A stretch of 64,000 bases of DNA from Qipengyuania flava. Its GTDB lineage: Bacteria > Pseudomonadota > Alphaproteobacteria > Sphingomonadales > Sphingomonadaceae. Both the position numbers and the translations under genes were made by a program. Within the stretch, counting starts at the first letter, position 1. Every line of letters begins with the position of its first letter. Location of the stretch: positions 1,364,001 through 1,428,000 of the forward strand of contig NZ_CP080410.1 in assembly GCF_019448255.1 (NCBI RefSeq), written 5' to 3'. This document shows, one piece after another, positions 45,856-54,891 of the stretch. The notes beneath the pieces were generated by a model. It ran no database searches and was not told the origin of the DNA. It was given only the letters and a program-made list of their open reading frames with translations.

Positions 45856-46251
45856 TTAGTCGGCGTTGTCTTCAAGCCAGTGCATGTCCTCGTCACTGAA
45901 GCCGAAGTGGTGGCCTGCTTCGTGGATCACGACGTGGCGCACAAGGTCGTCCATCCGCACGCCCGTCTCGCGCCATTCGGCGATCAGCGGCTGGCGGAAC
46001 AGCCAGATGCGCGGCGGCATACGGCCGCTCTGCCAAATCGACTGGTCGGGCAGCGGCTCGCCTTCATATAGGCCGGTCAGGTGCCAGCGGTTGTCGAGAT
46101 CGACCGATTCCAGCTGCTCGGCAGTCGCGAAGTCTTCGACCCGCAACACGACATCGCCCATCTGGTCGCGAAATTCGGCCGGCAGCGCTGCAAAGGCGGC
46201 GTCGGCCATGATCTGCATCTGCTGCTGCGTGGGACCGGGGCGATCGTGCAT
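45856..46251 (-). CDS. Zincin-like metallopeptidase family protein
   Basis: A 131-residue protein of the small minimal-zincin family (DUF1025/MMP-like). The signature HEAGHHFGFSDEDM near the C-terminus carries the zinc motif HExxH plus the third-ligand glutamate of this family. No signal peptide, so it acts in the cytoplasm. I chose the ATG at 46251 because the family sequence (TQQQMQIMADAAFAALPAEFRD) starts soon after; an ATG-free upstream extension of 34 codons is open but looks non-coding. Substrate is not known. Confidence 0.85.
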   Translation of the reverse strand: MHDRPGPTQQQMQIMADAAFAALPAEFRDQMGDVVLRVEDFATAEQLESVDLDNRWHLTGLYEGEPLPDQSIWQSGRMPPRIWLFRQPLIAEWRETGVRMDDLVRHVVIHEAGHHFGFSDEDMHWLEDNAD

Positions 46252-46342
46252 CGTCCAAGGGATATGGGATGCGCGCCGGGGTCGCACAAGCTTGGAACAC
46301 ACCGGCGTCTTACCTGTTGGAATGGCAAAGGAGATTTGCCCG

Positions 46343-46834
46343 ATGACCGACACGACCGAGATCTTTGATCGCCTGAAGCAGGATCATGACAAGCACCGCG
46401 AGCTGCTCGACAAGCTCCTCGAGACGAGCGGCGACACCGAGCAGCGCGAAACGCTGTTCGAAGAGCTTACCAAGGAGCTGAAGAGCCACGCCGCGGCGGA
46501 AGAGCAGGCGCTGTACGCCACCATGCTCAAGAAGCCCGCAACCACGGGCGAAACCCGTCACTCTGTCGCCGAACATCACGAGATCGACGAAGCGCTCAAC
46601 GATCTTGCCGCCACCGACATGAGTTCGGGCGCATGGCTGCAGAAGTTCAAGAACTTCGAGCACCGCTATCGCCACCACATCGAGGAAGAGGAAGAAGACC
46701 ACTTCCCCGATTTCGAAGAGCATCTGGACGAAGCCGACATGGAGCACATGCGCGCCGTCTTCGATCGCCGGAAGAAGGAAGAGAAGGCCGACGCCGAGGT
46801 AACGCCAGAGAAGATGGAAGACGCCAAGGACTAA
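46343..46834 (+). CDS. Hemerythrin-domain protein
   Basis: A 163-residue helical bundle of the hemerythrin HHE family. Iron-ligand histidines and acids are visible in DHDKHRELLDKLL, HAAAEEQAL, AEHHEIDEAL and HHIEEEEEDHFPDF. Likely an oxygen- or iron-sensing or storage protein in the cytoplasm. The SD AAAGGAGATTTGCCCG before the ATG is excellent. It overlaps, divergent, with the zincin region only beyond the ends. A terminator-like hairpin (46889-46923) follows. Confidence 0.9.
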   Translation: MTDTTEIFDRLKQDHDKHRELLDKLLETSGDTEQRETLFEELTKELKSHAAAEEQALYATMLKKPATTGETRHSVAEHHEIDEALNDLAATDMSSGAWLQKFKNFEHRYRHHIEEEEEDHFPDFEEHLDEADMEHMRAVFDRRKKEEKADAEVTPEKMEDAKD

Positions 46835-46888
46835 GCAGACCGTTCGGAGGGCCGCGCGCATCGCGGAGGAACAGGACCCCAAACGCAC

Positions 46889-46923
46889 CTCCCGGCTCGA
46901 CCCATCGGTCGAACCGGGAGTTT
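46889..46923 (+). terminator. Terminator hairpin after the hemerythrin gene, overlapping the next gene's 5' side
   Basis: CTCCCGGCTCGACC pairs with GGTCGAACCGGGAG around CATC, 13 of 14 pairs, then TTT. It lies just upstream of the GTG start of the phospholipase-D-like gene, and seems to fall inside sequence that looks coding in that frame. Confidence 0.65.
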
Positions 46924-46931
46924 GGCGTTAT

Positions 46932-48395
46932 GTGAAGGCGACCCGTGCAAGCGTGGTCGTCGACGCGGCGGACTATTTCGCCTTTATGCAGGACGCGATG
47001 CTGCGATCGCGCCGCCGGATCCTCCTTATTGGCTGGGACTTCGACACGCGCATCCACCTCGAGCGCGGCCGGCGCTGGTGGCAGCGGCCATGGAAACGCG
47101 GCTATCCCTCGCGCCTCGGCAGCTTCATCGCCTGGCTCGCCCGGCACCGCAAGAAGCTCGACATTCGCATCCTCAAGTGGAGCGTCGGCGCGCTTTCGAC
47201 CATGGGGCGCGCATCGATGTGGTGGGACCTGTTGCGCTGGGTCCGCCATCCGCGGATCAATTTCCGCTTCGACACCGCGCATCCGGTGGGTTGTACGCAT
47301 CACCAGAAGATTGCCGTGCTCGACAACAAGCTGGCCGTGTGCGGCGGGATCGACATCACCGACAAGCGCTGGGACACCCGCGATCACAAGGAAGACGATC
47401 CGCGGCGCAAGACGCCGCGCGGCGTTCCGTACGAACCCTGGCACGATGCGACCATGATGATGGAGGGCGATGTTGCCCTTGCGCTCGCCGAGCTTGGCCA
47501 GGATCGCTGGACGCGCGCGGGCGGCAGGAAGCTGCCCGACACCGAGGATACCCCGGGCACACCGTGGCCCGAAGCGCTCGATGCCCAGTTCGAGAATGTC
47601 GAGATCGGCATCGCGCGCACGCGGGCCGCCTATCGCGATTGGGAGGCTGTCGACGAGATCGAGCAACTCTACCTGCAGCAGATCGCCGGCGCGAAGAAAT
47701 GGATCTACGCCGAAAGCCAGTATTTCGCCTCGCGTTCGATTGCTGAGGCGATGATTGCGCGGCTGCGCGAAGACGACCCACCCGAGATCGTGATCGTCCA
47801 TCCCCTCAACGCCGATGGATGGCTGGAACAGCAGGCGATGGACCACGCGCGCGCTGAACTGGTGCGCTCGATAGAAGAGGCCGACACCAAGGGACGCTTC
47901 TCGATCTGGTTTCCCTATTCAGGCGAAACGCCCGTCTACGTGCACGCCAAGATCATGATCATCGACGACGAGATTCTGCGTATCGGCTCGGCCAATCTCA
48001 ATAACCGGTCGATGGGTCTCGATAGCGAATGCGATGTCTTCATCGATGCAAACCGCGAAGGGAACGGCCATGCGCGCGAGGCGATAGGGGGCCTGAGGCG
48101 GTCGCTGATTGCCGAACACTGCGGTCTCGCGGAAGGGGACGTTTGGGAATTGTTGTCGCGCTATGGCTCGATGGCAGGGCTGATCGACCATTCGCAAGGC
48201 GACAGCTATCGATCCTTGAAGCGGTACCATCCGCCAGACCTCAATGCGGTCCAGGAAACGCTCGCGCAAAGCGCGTTGCTGGACCCCGAGGACCCGAACG
48301 ACATGTTCGAGCCGTTTGCAAAGGGCGGACTTTTCCGCAAGGGGAGCAGGCTCGCGCGTTATCGCGAGAAATTCAGGAGGATCAGGGGCAAGTGA
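46932..48395 (+). CDS. Phospholipase D-like / cardiolipin synthase-type protein
   Basis: A 487-residue protein with two HxKx4D motifs: the first at His124-Lys126 (HHQKIAVLDN) and the second at His338-Lys340 (HAKIMIIDDEILRIGSANLNNRS). These form one active site that swaps phosphatidyl groups or cleaves phosphodiesters. No membrane segment at the N-terminus, unlike classic ClsA, so the group of soluble PLD proteins fits better. The first canonical start is the GTG at 46932, but residues before it (GVWRYVKATRASVVV) look homologous in the frame too, and no ATG, GTG or TTG is found upstream to the stop at 46800. The start is thus uncertain. Confidence 0.85.
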   Translation: MKATRASVVVDAADYFAFMQDAMLRSRRRILLIGWDFDTRIHLERGRRWWQRPWKRGYPSRLGSFIAWLARHRKKLDIRILKWSVGALSTMGRASMWWDLLRWVRHPRINFRFDTAHPVGCTHHQKIAVLDNKLAVCGGIDITDKRWDTRDHKEDDPRRKTPRGVPYEPWHDATMMMEGDVALALAELGQDRWTRAGGRKLPDTEDTPGTPWPEALDAQFENVEIGIARTRAAYRDWEAVDEIEQLYLQQIAGAKKWIYAESQYFASRSIAEAMIARLREDDPPEIVIVHPLNADGWLEQQAMDHARAELVRSIEEADTKGRFSIWFPYSGETPVYVHAKIMIIDDEILRIGSANLNNRSMGLDSECDVFIDANREGNGHAREAIGGLRRSLIAEHCGLAEGDVWELLSRYGSMAGLIDHSQGDSYRSLKRYHPPDLNAVQETLAQSALLDPEDPNDMFEPFAKGGLFRKGSRLARYREKFRRIRGK

Positions 48396-49006
48396 GCAAC
48401 GCAGGCGATTATGTGGACGACCCCGGTGTGCCGGCGAAACCCGACGTACCCGATCATGTTCAGGATGCGATCCGCACACTGATCTCATGGGCCGGCGACG
48501 ATCCGGAGCGCGAAGGGCTGCTCGACACGCCCAAGCGGGTCGGGCGCGCGTGGCTGGAATATTGCCAGGGGTACAAGGAAGACCCTGCGATCCACCTCAG
48601 CCGCGTGTTCGAGGAAGTGGGCGGCTATGACGAGGTCGTGCTCCTGAAGGACATCCCGTTCCAGTCGCACTGCGAGCACCACATGGCGCCGATCACCGGC
48701 AAGGCTTCCATTGCCTATCTGCCCGACAAGAAGGTCGTCGGCATTTCCAAGCTCGCCCGCGTGCTGCACGGCTTTGCCCGCCGCCTGCAAATCCAAGAGC
48801 GCCTGACCGCCGAGGTCGCGGCGTGCATTTGGGACAATCTCGAACCGCAGGGCGTCGCTGTCGTGATCGAGGCGCAGCACGGCTGCATGACCGGCCGCGG
48901 CGTGCGCACGCCCGGTGTCGGCATGATCACCTCGCGCCTGTGCGGCTGCTTCCTGGAAGACCACCGCAGCCGCAAGGAAGTGCTTAGCCTGATGGGATAT
49001 GGCTAA
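48392..49006 (+). CDS. folE: GTP cyclohydrolase I
   Basis: First step of folate (and pterin) synthesis, opening GTP to dihydroneopterin triphosphate. A 204-residue protein with EGLLDTPKRVGRAWLEY, the zinc Cys-His region FQSHCEHHMAP, GKASIAYLPDKKVVGISKLAR and HGCMTGRGV with the second zinc Cys. The GTG has AGGAGG and GGGG upstream and overlaps the preceding stop (AGTGAG), so it is coupled to the phospholipase gene. Confidence 0.96.
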   Translation: MSNAGDYVDDPGVPAKPDVPDHVQDAIRTLISWAGDDPEREGLLDTPKRVGRAWLEYCQGYKEDPAIHLSRVFEEVGGYDEVVLLKDIPFQSHCEHHMAPITGKASIAYLPDKKVVGISKLARVLHGFARRLQIQERLTAEVAACIWDNLEPQGVAVVIEAQHGCMTGRGVRTPGVGMITSRLCGCFLEDHRSRKEVLSLMGYG

Positions 49007-49010
49007 GGCA

Positions 49011-49289
49011 CTAGCGCGCGAACAGGCGATCCAGCAGTCCCGGCCGCTTGCGCGTCGGCGCCGTCTCGCCCGCTAGCCCGTAAAGGTAGTTGCCAAGAAG
49101 CACGGCCTGCTCCTTGGTCATGAAGTATTTGAACTCGCGCACGTCGTCTCCCGAACCCGGTGCCTTGCGGGCGCTCTGCATCCGCAGCATCACGCGTTCG
49201 CCTGCCGGGTCGGCTTCCCAGCCGAGGAGGATGCCGAAATCGCGGTCCGGATCGGTCACGGCGGTCGGTTCGTTTTGCCCCTGTTCCAT
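49011..49289 (-). CDS. Small hypothetical protein
   Basis: A 92-residue soluble protein, from the ATG at 49289 (MEQGQNEPTAVTDPDRDFGILLGWEADPAGERVML). It has a Met/Leu-rich middle (KYFMTKEQAVLLGNYLYGLAG) and a basic end (RKRPGLLDRLFAR). The frame extends upstream, but the earlier part is not protein-like. It converges with folE. I do not recognise a family; it may be specific to this lineage. Confidence 0.55.
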   Translation of the reverse strand: MEQGQNEPTAVTDPDRDFGILLGWEADPAGERVMLRMQSARKAPGSGDDVREFKYFMTKEQAVLLGNYLYGLAGETAPTRKRPGLLDRLFAR

Positions 49290-49302
49290 GGGCAGAAACA
49301 CT

Positions 49303-49336
49303 GCGCCCCGCCTTGCGCTGAGGCAAGACGGGGCGC
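49303..49336 (-). terminator. Terminator hairpin between peroxiredoxin and the small hypothetical gene
   Basis: GCGCCCCGCCTTGC / GCAAGACGGGGCGC, 13 of 14 pairs, loop GCTGAG. It fits termination of the minus-strand peroxiredoxin gene; the following T-run is weak. Confidence 0.65.
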
Positions 49337-49372
49337 CGGTGTTGTCCGCAAATGGAACGGCGCTGGAGCGCC

Positions 49373-49852
49373 TTACATCTGGCCGAGCATGTGCTCCGCG
49401 CTCGAGACCGAGAAATCGCCCGGCGCTTCGACATTGAGCTGGGTCACGACGCCGTCTTCGACGACCATCGAATAGCGCTGGCCGCGCTTGCCCATGCCGA
49501 AACCCGAACCGTCCATGGTGAGGCCAACGGCTTCGGCGAAGTCGCCATTGCCGTCTGCCAGCATGGTGATGTCGTCGCTGCCGGCAGCACTTTTCCATGC
49601 GCCCATCACGAAGGCATCGTTGACCGCGGTGGCGACGATTTCGTCGACGCCCTTGGCCTTCAGCTCGTCCGCTTTCTCGACATAGCCCGGCAGGTGGCGC
49701 GCCGAGCAGGTCGGGGTGAAGGCACCCGGCACCGAAAACAGCGCCACTTTCTTGCCTTTGAAATAGTCGCCCGAGCTGACCTGTTCGGGGCCGTTTTCGG
49801 TCGCCTTGACCATCGTCACTTCAGGCAGCTTGTCGCCTACCGAAATCGTCAT
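49373..49852 (-). CDS. Peroxiredoxin (Prx5-type)
   Basis: A 159-residue thioredoxin-fold peroxidase that reduces hydrogen peroxide and organic peroxides. The peroxidatic Cys49 lies in FTPTCSARHLPGY, the Prx5 signature; the start VGDKLPEVTMVK and later VNDAFVMGAW and LADGNGDFAEAVGLTMD are typical. There is no clear second Cys, so it may use glutathione or another thiol as resolving partner. A stem (CGTCCGG/CCGGACG) sits in its 5' leader. ATG at 49852. Confidence 0.93.
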   Translation of the reverse strand: MTISVGDKLPEVTMVKATENGPEQVSSGDYFKGKKVALFSVPGAFTPTCSARHLPGYVEKADELKAKGVDEIVATAVNDAFVMGAWKSAAGSDDITMLADGNGDFAEAVGLTMDGSGFGMGKRGQRYSMVVEDGVVTQLNVEAPGDFSVSSAEHMLGQM

Positions 49853-50028
49853 AGTGGAAACTCCGTCTTTCCCGTCCGGCCTGAGACCTAGGGCTCCGGA
49901 CGTGCCCGCGCAACCACTGCTTCGTGGTTAATTTCGCTTTACTGCGACGCTTTAAATTCCCGTAAACTCCTTTCCCGATCCTTATTCCCAGCGGGCAACG
50001 GGACGCGCCCGCCAGGGAGACCAGGGAC

Positions 50029-50493
50029 ATGCAACTTTCCAAGACTTTCGCCGTCGTGGCCGGTGCCGCGGCAATGCTGCTGACGCCGGCGCCTGCGCTG
50101 GCTGCGGGATCGGCCGATGCCGAGAACATCCGCAAGCTCGACATCATGCTGATGGTTACTTCGCTGCGTTGCCGGATGGGCGCGCATGATTTTCAGCCGC
50201 ACTACCGCAAGTTTTCGGCAGCGCACCTGCCGACACTGAACACGGCGGCGCGCGATCTTGAGGCGGGGCTTACCCGCAAGCATGGCGCGCGCGGGGCCAA
50301 GCGGGCGCTCGACCGGATGAGTGTGGGCATGGCAAACCAGTACGGGAAAGGACACCCGTGGCTGGAGTGCAGCGAGCTGAAGGAGATCACTAGCGAGCTC
50401 GCCGCATCGCGCGATCCGTCGCATCTCAAGCTGGCGGCCAGCGAATTGCTTGCGGCCGCGCCAATGAACGGCGGACGGTTCGCGGCTCGCTAA
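50029..50493 (+). CDS. Exported hypothetical protein
   Basis: A 154-residue protein with a clear signal peptide (MQLSKTFAVVAGAAAMLLTPAPALAAG). The mature part is helical and basic (LRCRMGAHDFQPHYRKFSAAHLPTLNTA, GARGAKRALDRMSVG) with a Cys in TSLRCRMG and one in WLECSELKE. Expected in the periplasm. Not recognised. SD GGGAGACCAGGGAC precedes the ATG. A possible hairpin (50549-50575 region) follows. Confidence 0.65.
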   Translation: MQLSKTFAVVAGAAAMLLTPAPALAAGSADAENIRKLDIMLMVTSLRCRMGAHDFQPHYRKFSAAHLPTLNTAARDLEAGLTRKHGARGAKRALDRMSVGMANQYGKGHPWLECSELKEITSELAASRDPSHLKLAASELLAAAPMNGGRFAAR

Positions 50494-50621
50494 GGGCCTT
50501 TCGGGACGCACTCCGGCTGGGGCCATTGCCCTTGCCACTCTGAGGGGCTAGGGGCGGCGCCATTGCGGCGGCGCCCCTTCCTTATGCGCGGCCTTCATCC
50601 CGAAAGATCAAGGATTTTCCC

Positions 50622-52028
50622 GTGGCCGAATTCACCGATTACGTCATCAAGGACATTTCGCTGGCCAAGTACGGTCGCGACGAGATTGCCATCGCCGAAA
50701 CCGAAATGCCCGGCCTGATGGCGCTGCGCGAGGAATATGCCGACAAGCCGCTCAAGGGCGCGCGCATCACCGGCTCGCTGCACATGACGATCCAGACTGC
50801 GGTGCTGATCGAAACGCTGGTGGCGCTGGGTGCGGACGTGCGCTGGGCGACCTGCAACATCTTCTCGACCCAGGACCACGCGGCGGCTGCGATTGCTGCG
50901 CAGGACATCCCCGTGTTCGCTATCAAGGGCGAGAGCCTGTCGGACTATTGGGACTATGTCGGCCGCATTTTCGACTGGTCGACCGATGAAGATCCCGACC
51001 AGACCGCCAACATCATCCTCGATGATGGCGGCGATGCGACCATGTTCGCCCTCTGGGGCGCGCGTATCGAGGCCGGCGAAGAGCTGCCCGAGCCGCAGAA
51101 CGCCGAAGAGATCGAATTCCAGCGCGCGCTCAAGGCCTTTGTCGCAGCAAAGCCGGGATACCTCAGCAAGTCGGTCAAGAACATCGTCGGCGTTTCGGAA
51201 GAAACCACCACCGGCGTCCACCGCCTCTATCACCTTGCCAAGCAGGGCAAGCTGCCGTTCCCGGCTATCAACGTGAACGACAGCGTGACCAAGTCGAAGT
51301 TCGATAACCTCTACGGCTGCCGCGAATCGCTCGTCGACGCCATCCGCCGCGCGACCGACGTGATGCTCTCGGGCAAGGTCGCCTGCGTTGCCGGCTTCGG
51401 CGATGTCGGCAAGGGCAGCGCCCAGTCGCTGCGCAACGGCGGCGCCCGTGTTCTCGTCACCGAAGTCGACCCGATCTGCGCGCTGCAGGCCGCCATGGAC
51501 GGCTTCGAGGTCGTAACCATGGAAGACGCGGCCAAGGTTGCCGACATCTTCGTCACCGCGACCGGCAACGAGCACGTCATCACCGCCGACCACATGGAGG
51601 CGATGAAGGACAAGGCGATCGTCTGCAACATCGGCCACTTCGACAGCGAGATCCAGATCTCGGCCATCGACAATTACGAGTGGAACGAGCTGAAGCCCGG
51701 CACCGATGTGGTGAAGTTCCCCGACGGCAAGGAACTGATCATCCTCGGCAAGGGACGCCTGGTGAACCTCGCCTGCGCGACCGGCCACCCGAGCTTCGTG
51801 ATGAGCTTCTCCTTCACCAACCAGACACTCGCGCAGATCGAGCTGTGGAGCAAGGGCGACGAGTACGAGAACGACGTCTATGTCCTGCCCAAGCACCTCG
51901 ACGAGAAGGTCGCGGCGCTGCACCTCGACAAGCTCGGCGTGAAGCTGACCAAGCTCAGCCAGAAGCAGGCCGACTACATCGGCGTGCCGGTCGAAGGGCC
52001 GTACAAGCCTGAGCACTACCGCTACTGA
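50622..52028 (+). CDS. ahcY: Adenosylhomocysteinase
   Basis: Hydrolyses S-adenosylhomocysteine to adenosine and homocysteine, and so keeps methyltransferases working; NAD-bound tetramer. The 468-residue length is that of the long (bacterial/eukaryotic) form. Motifs: [27 protein letters not shown], the NAD site [15 protein letters not shown], and the C-terminal KPEHYRY. GTG start with AAAGATCAAGGA upstream. A GC-rich hairpin ends the transcript (52061-52093) before divL. Confidence 0.97.
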   Translation: MAEFTDYVIKDISLAKYGRDEIAIAETEMPGLMALREEYADKPLKGARITGSLHMTIQTAVLIETLVALGADVRWATCNIFSTQDHAAAAIAAQDIPVFAIKGESLSDYWDYVGRIFDWSTDEDPDQTANIILDDGGDATMFALWGARIEAGEELPEPQNAEEIEFQRALKAFVAAKPGYLSKSVKNIVGVSEETTTGVHRLYHLAKQGKLPFPAINVNDSVTKSKFDNLYGCRESLVDAIRRATDVMLSGKVACVAGFGDVGKGSAQSLRNGGARVLVTEVDPICALQAAMDGFEVVTMEDAAKVADIFVTATGNEHVITADHMEAMKDKAIVCNIGHFDSEIQISAIDNYEWNELKPGTDVVKFPDGKELIILGKGRLVNLACATGHPSFVMSFSFTNQTLAQIELWSKGDEYENDVYVLPKHLDEKVAALHLDKLGVKLTKLSQKQADYIGVPVEGPYKPEHYRY

Positions 52029-52060
52029 TCGCCGCAACTGGCGGAAAAACCATCGCATGA

Positions 52061-52093
52061 ACGCGCGCGGGGGCATTGCACTCCCGCGCGCGT
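52061..52093 (+). terminator. Hairpin after ahcY
   Basis: ACGCGCGCGGG pairs with CCCGCGCGCGT, 11 bp, loop GGCATTGCACT. No T-run, so it may be a terminator of the GC-rich kind. Confidence 0.5.
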
Positions 52094-52111
52094 CCGCATA
52101 GCTGGCAGGTA

Positions 52112-54457
52112 ATGGAAACCTCACCCGCTCTGCTGGCCATCATCGGCCTCCTGCTGGCGCTTTGGACCGCAGGGGCGGTGTGGGTGATGCTGCGCGCCAG
52201 CGGGCGCGAGCAGAAGTCTTCCGCTACGCGCAAGGTCGCCCAGCGGCTTTCACGCATGCTGGAGGAAGGGCCGGCGATCCCCCTGCTCGTGCGGGCCGAT
52301 GGCCGCATCGAGGCACCGGATCGGCTCGCCCGGTGGATCGGGCTCGACAAGGTCCCCGAATATCTCAGCGAACTGGCGGGCGGGGACGGGCGCGGTCTCA
52401 GCGAAGACCAGGTGGACGAGCTGACGCGCAATGTCCGCCGCACGCAAAAGACCGCCAAGCCGTTCCGCATGGCGCTGACCGTGTCGCCAACGTCGGGCAA
52501 GTCGCTTGCCATGCAAGGCTCGCTTGCCGATCCGGCGGTCTCGCCGGGCGGGGCGGCGCTGATCTGGGTCTTCGATTTCAGCGACAGCGAGGCGGAACTG
52601 TCCCAGCTGCGCGAAGAAGCGGCCCGGGCGCGCGAGGATTTCGGCGCGCTGGTGGGGCTTATCGAAGCCGCTCCCATGCCCATGTGGTTCCGTGGTGGCG
52701 ACATGCAGTTGCGCCTCGTCAACAAGGCTTATGTCGCAGCCGTGGGCGCGGAAAGCGCAGACCAGGTCGTTGCTGACCAGATCGAGCTGGTCGAGACCGT
52801 CAACGGCCGCACCGCCTCGCAAGTTGCGCAGCAGGCGGCGGACCGTCGTCAGCCGATTGAGCGGATTGTCAGCGCCACCATCGACAAGGCGCGCCGCACC
52901 ATCAGGGTCACCGACCTGCCGCTGATGGGCGAGGGCATTGCCGGATACGCCGTCGATATCGAGGAAATGGAAGAGCAGGCGCGCGAATTCCGCGCCTTCC
53001 GCGAGGCGCAGCGCTCGATGCTCGACCAGCTGTCGATCGGGGTGGCCCAGTTCGATGCGGCGCATCGAATGACCTTCGCCAACCAGCCGTTCCACCGCGT
53101 TTTCGCGCTGCCGCCCGGTGTGGTCAACGACCGTACGACTTTCCACCATATGCTGCTGATCGCGCGCGAGAACGGGCGGATTCCCGAAGTGCGCGACTTC
53201 CCGGCCTGGCGCAACGAGCTGGCCGAGTGGTTCCAGCGCGACGAGCCGCACGAAGAAGCCTGGTCGCTGTCCGACAGCACGCACCTGCGCATCGTCGCCC
53301 AGCCGCTGCCCGACGGCGGCCTTGTGATGATTGCCGAGGACCGTACCGAACAGCTGGCGCTGTCCGCCACGCGCGACACTCTGCTGCGCACCCGCACGGC
53401 CACTTTCGATAACCTCTTCGAAGCGCTCGCCGTGTTTGCGCCGGACGGGCATCTGGAGCTTTGGAACCGCGGCTTCTCCGGTGCCTGGGGTATCGATCCC
53501 GAAGTGCTCGATGGGCACCCGCAGGCCGAAACCCTGCTGGCGGCTATTGCCAAGAACCTTTCCGATCCGGAGCACATCGCCACGATCAACCAGGTGATTC
53601 GCGCCGCGACGCTCGATCGCAAGAAGAGCGACGGGCGCATCGAACTGGCCGATGGCCGAACGCTCGACTTTGCTGGCGTCCCGCTGCCCGATGGGAACGG
53701 CATGCTGACCGTCCTCGACGTCACTGCCTCGCGCCAGGCCGAAGAGGCGCTGCGCGAGCGCAACCGCGCGCTGGAGGAGGCCGATGCGGTCATGACCCGC
53801 TTCCTTGCAAACATGAGCTACGAATTCCGCACCCCGCTGACGTCGATCGGCGGCTTTGCCGAACTGCTCACCAGCGGCATTGCCGGGGAGCTTTCGCCGC
53901 AAGCGAAGGAATACGCGCAGGCGATCTCTCTCTCGGTCGGCAAGCTCACCGAGCAGGTCGAGAACGTGCTCGACCTGTCACAGTCCGAGGCCGGACTTAT
54001 GCCGCTGCGCAAGACGAAGGTCGAACTCATGCCGTTCGTCACGCAGATCGTGCGCAAGCAGGAACAGCGCATTGTCGATGGCGGGCTGACGCTCGATCTC
54101 AAGGGGCACCCCGAAAAGACCGTCAATGCCGATCCCCAGCAGCTACGGCGCGCAATATCGCAGTTGCTCGACAACGCTATTCTCGGCACCCCGCGCGGCG
54201 GCCGCATCGTGGTGGACATCGGGCGCAAGCGCGGAGAGACCAAGATCGTGATTGCCGACAATGGTAAGGGCATGACCCAGCACGAGCTTGCCCGCGCGCT
54301 CGAAGGGATCCGCATGTCGGCCGACGGGCGCGGCATCGAACGGCGGCAGGGGCTCGGCATCCCGCTCGCGCGTCAGCTTGTCGAAGCGCATGACGGGACG
54401 CTCGAAATCCACAGCCGCAAGAACGCCGGCACCACGGCGACGATCACCCTGCCGTGA
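52112..54457 (+). CDS. divL: DivL-like PAS/histidine-kinase-fold protein with Tyr at the phosphoacceptor site
   Basis: A 781-residue inner-membrane protein: one N-terminal helix (residues 5-24), a series of PAS-like regions (about 170-280, 300-410, 420-530), the HisKA helix and the ATPase domain with DNGKGM and GLGIPLARQLVEAHDG. The key histidine is replaced: FLANMSYEFRTPLTSIGG, Tyr570. This is the hallmark of DivL, the alphaproteobacterial cell-cycle kinase that acts with DivK, CckA and CtrA and does not need a phosphoacceptor. It starts the run divL-tsaE-amgK-murU-addBA, and the first link is a GTGA overlap. The N-terminal helix and length agree with Caulobacter DivL (769). Confidence 0.9.
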   Translation: METSPALLAIIGLLLALWTAGAVWVMLRASGREQKSSATRKVAQRLSRMLEEGPAIPLLVRADGRIEAPDRLARWIGLDKVPEYLSELAGGDGRGLSEDQVDELTRNVRRTQKTAKPFRMALTVSPTSGKSLAMQGSLADPAVSPGGAALIWVFDFSDSEAELSQLREEAARAREDFGALVGLIEAAPMPMWFRGGDMQLRLVNKAYVAAVGAESADQVVADQIELVETVNGRTASQVAQQAADRRQPIERIVSATIDKARRTIRVTDLPLMGEGIAGYAVDIEEMEEQAREFRAFREAQRSMLDQLSIGVAQFDAAHRMTFANQPFHRVFALPPGVVNDRTTFHHMLLIARENGRIPEVRDFPAWRNELAEWFQRDEPHEEAWSLSDSTHLRIVAQPLPDGGLVMIAEDRTEQLALSATRDTLLRTRTATFDNLFEALAVFAPDGHLELWNRGFSGAWGIDPEVLDGHPQAETLLAAIAKNLSDPEHIATINQVIRAATLDRKKSDGRIELADGRTLDFAGVPLPDGNGMLTVLDVTASRQAEEALRERNRALEEADAVMTRFLANMSYEFRTPLTSIGGFAELLTSGIAGELSPQAKEYAQAISLSVGKLTEQVENVLDLSQSEAGLMPLRKTKVELMPFVTQIVRKQEQRIVDGGLTLDLKGHPEKTVNADPQQLRRAISQLLDNAILGTPRGGRIVVDIGRKRGETKIVIADNGKGMTQHELARALEGIRMSADGRGIERRQGLGIPLARQLVEAHDGTLEIHSRKNAGTTATITLP

Positions 54458-54891
54458 GACTTGCCTTGCCCGATCTAGACGCGATGGACGCGCTGGGCGC
54501 GCGCATTGCGGACAAGCTTCGACCCGGTGACGTGGTGGCGCTGTCGGGCACGCTTGGCACAGGCAAGACCACGCTGGCGCGCGCGATCCTCGCTGCGCTG
54601 GGGCATGAGGGCGAAGTGCCGTCGCCGACCTATACGATCATCGAAACCTACGATGCGCTGCGCGTGCCGCTGGTGCACGCCGATTTCTACCGCCTCGACG
54701 ACCCGTCCGAGGTCGATGAACTGGGCCTCGACGATTACCGCGAGGGTGCGGCCTTGCTCGCCGAATGGCCCGATCACGCGGGCGGCTTCGCGCATGAGGC
54801 GGGCTGCCTTTCGATTGCGCTCGAAAAAGTGGGCGAGGGGCGCGAAGCCGTTGTAACGCCGGGCGCAAATTGGCAAAGCCGCTGGCCATGA
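54454..54891 (+). CDS. tsaE: tRNA threonylcarbamoyladenosine synthesis ATPase TsaE
   Basis: Partner of TsaB and TsaD in making t6A37 in ANN-decoding tRNAs. A 145-residue ATPase with Walker A SGTLGTGKTT (Lys38), switch block SPTYTIIETYD, and HADFYRLDDPSEVDELGLDDY. Length is typical. GTG overlaps the divL stop; stop overlaps the amgK ATG. Both links suggest co-translation, a known arrangement near divL in some alphaproteobacteria. Confidence 0.95.
   Translation: MRLALPDLDAMDALGARIADKLRPGDVVALSGTLGTGKTTLARAILAALGHEGEVPSPTYTIIETYDALRVPLVHADFYRLDDPSEVDELGLDDYREGAALLAEWPDHAGGFAHEAGCLSIALEKVGEGREAVVTPGANWQSRWP

Noticed and set aside
50494..50621. SAH or SAM riboswitch before ahcY
   Set aside because: The only structure seen is a GC-rich hairpin near 50549-50575; the conserved riboswitch sequence blocks are not recognisable.
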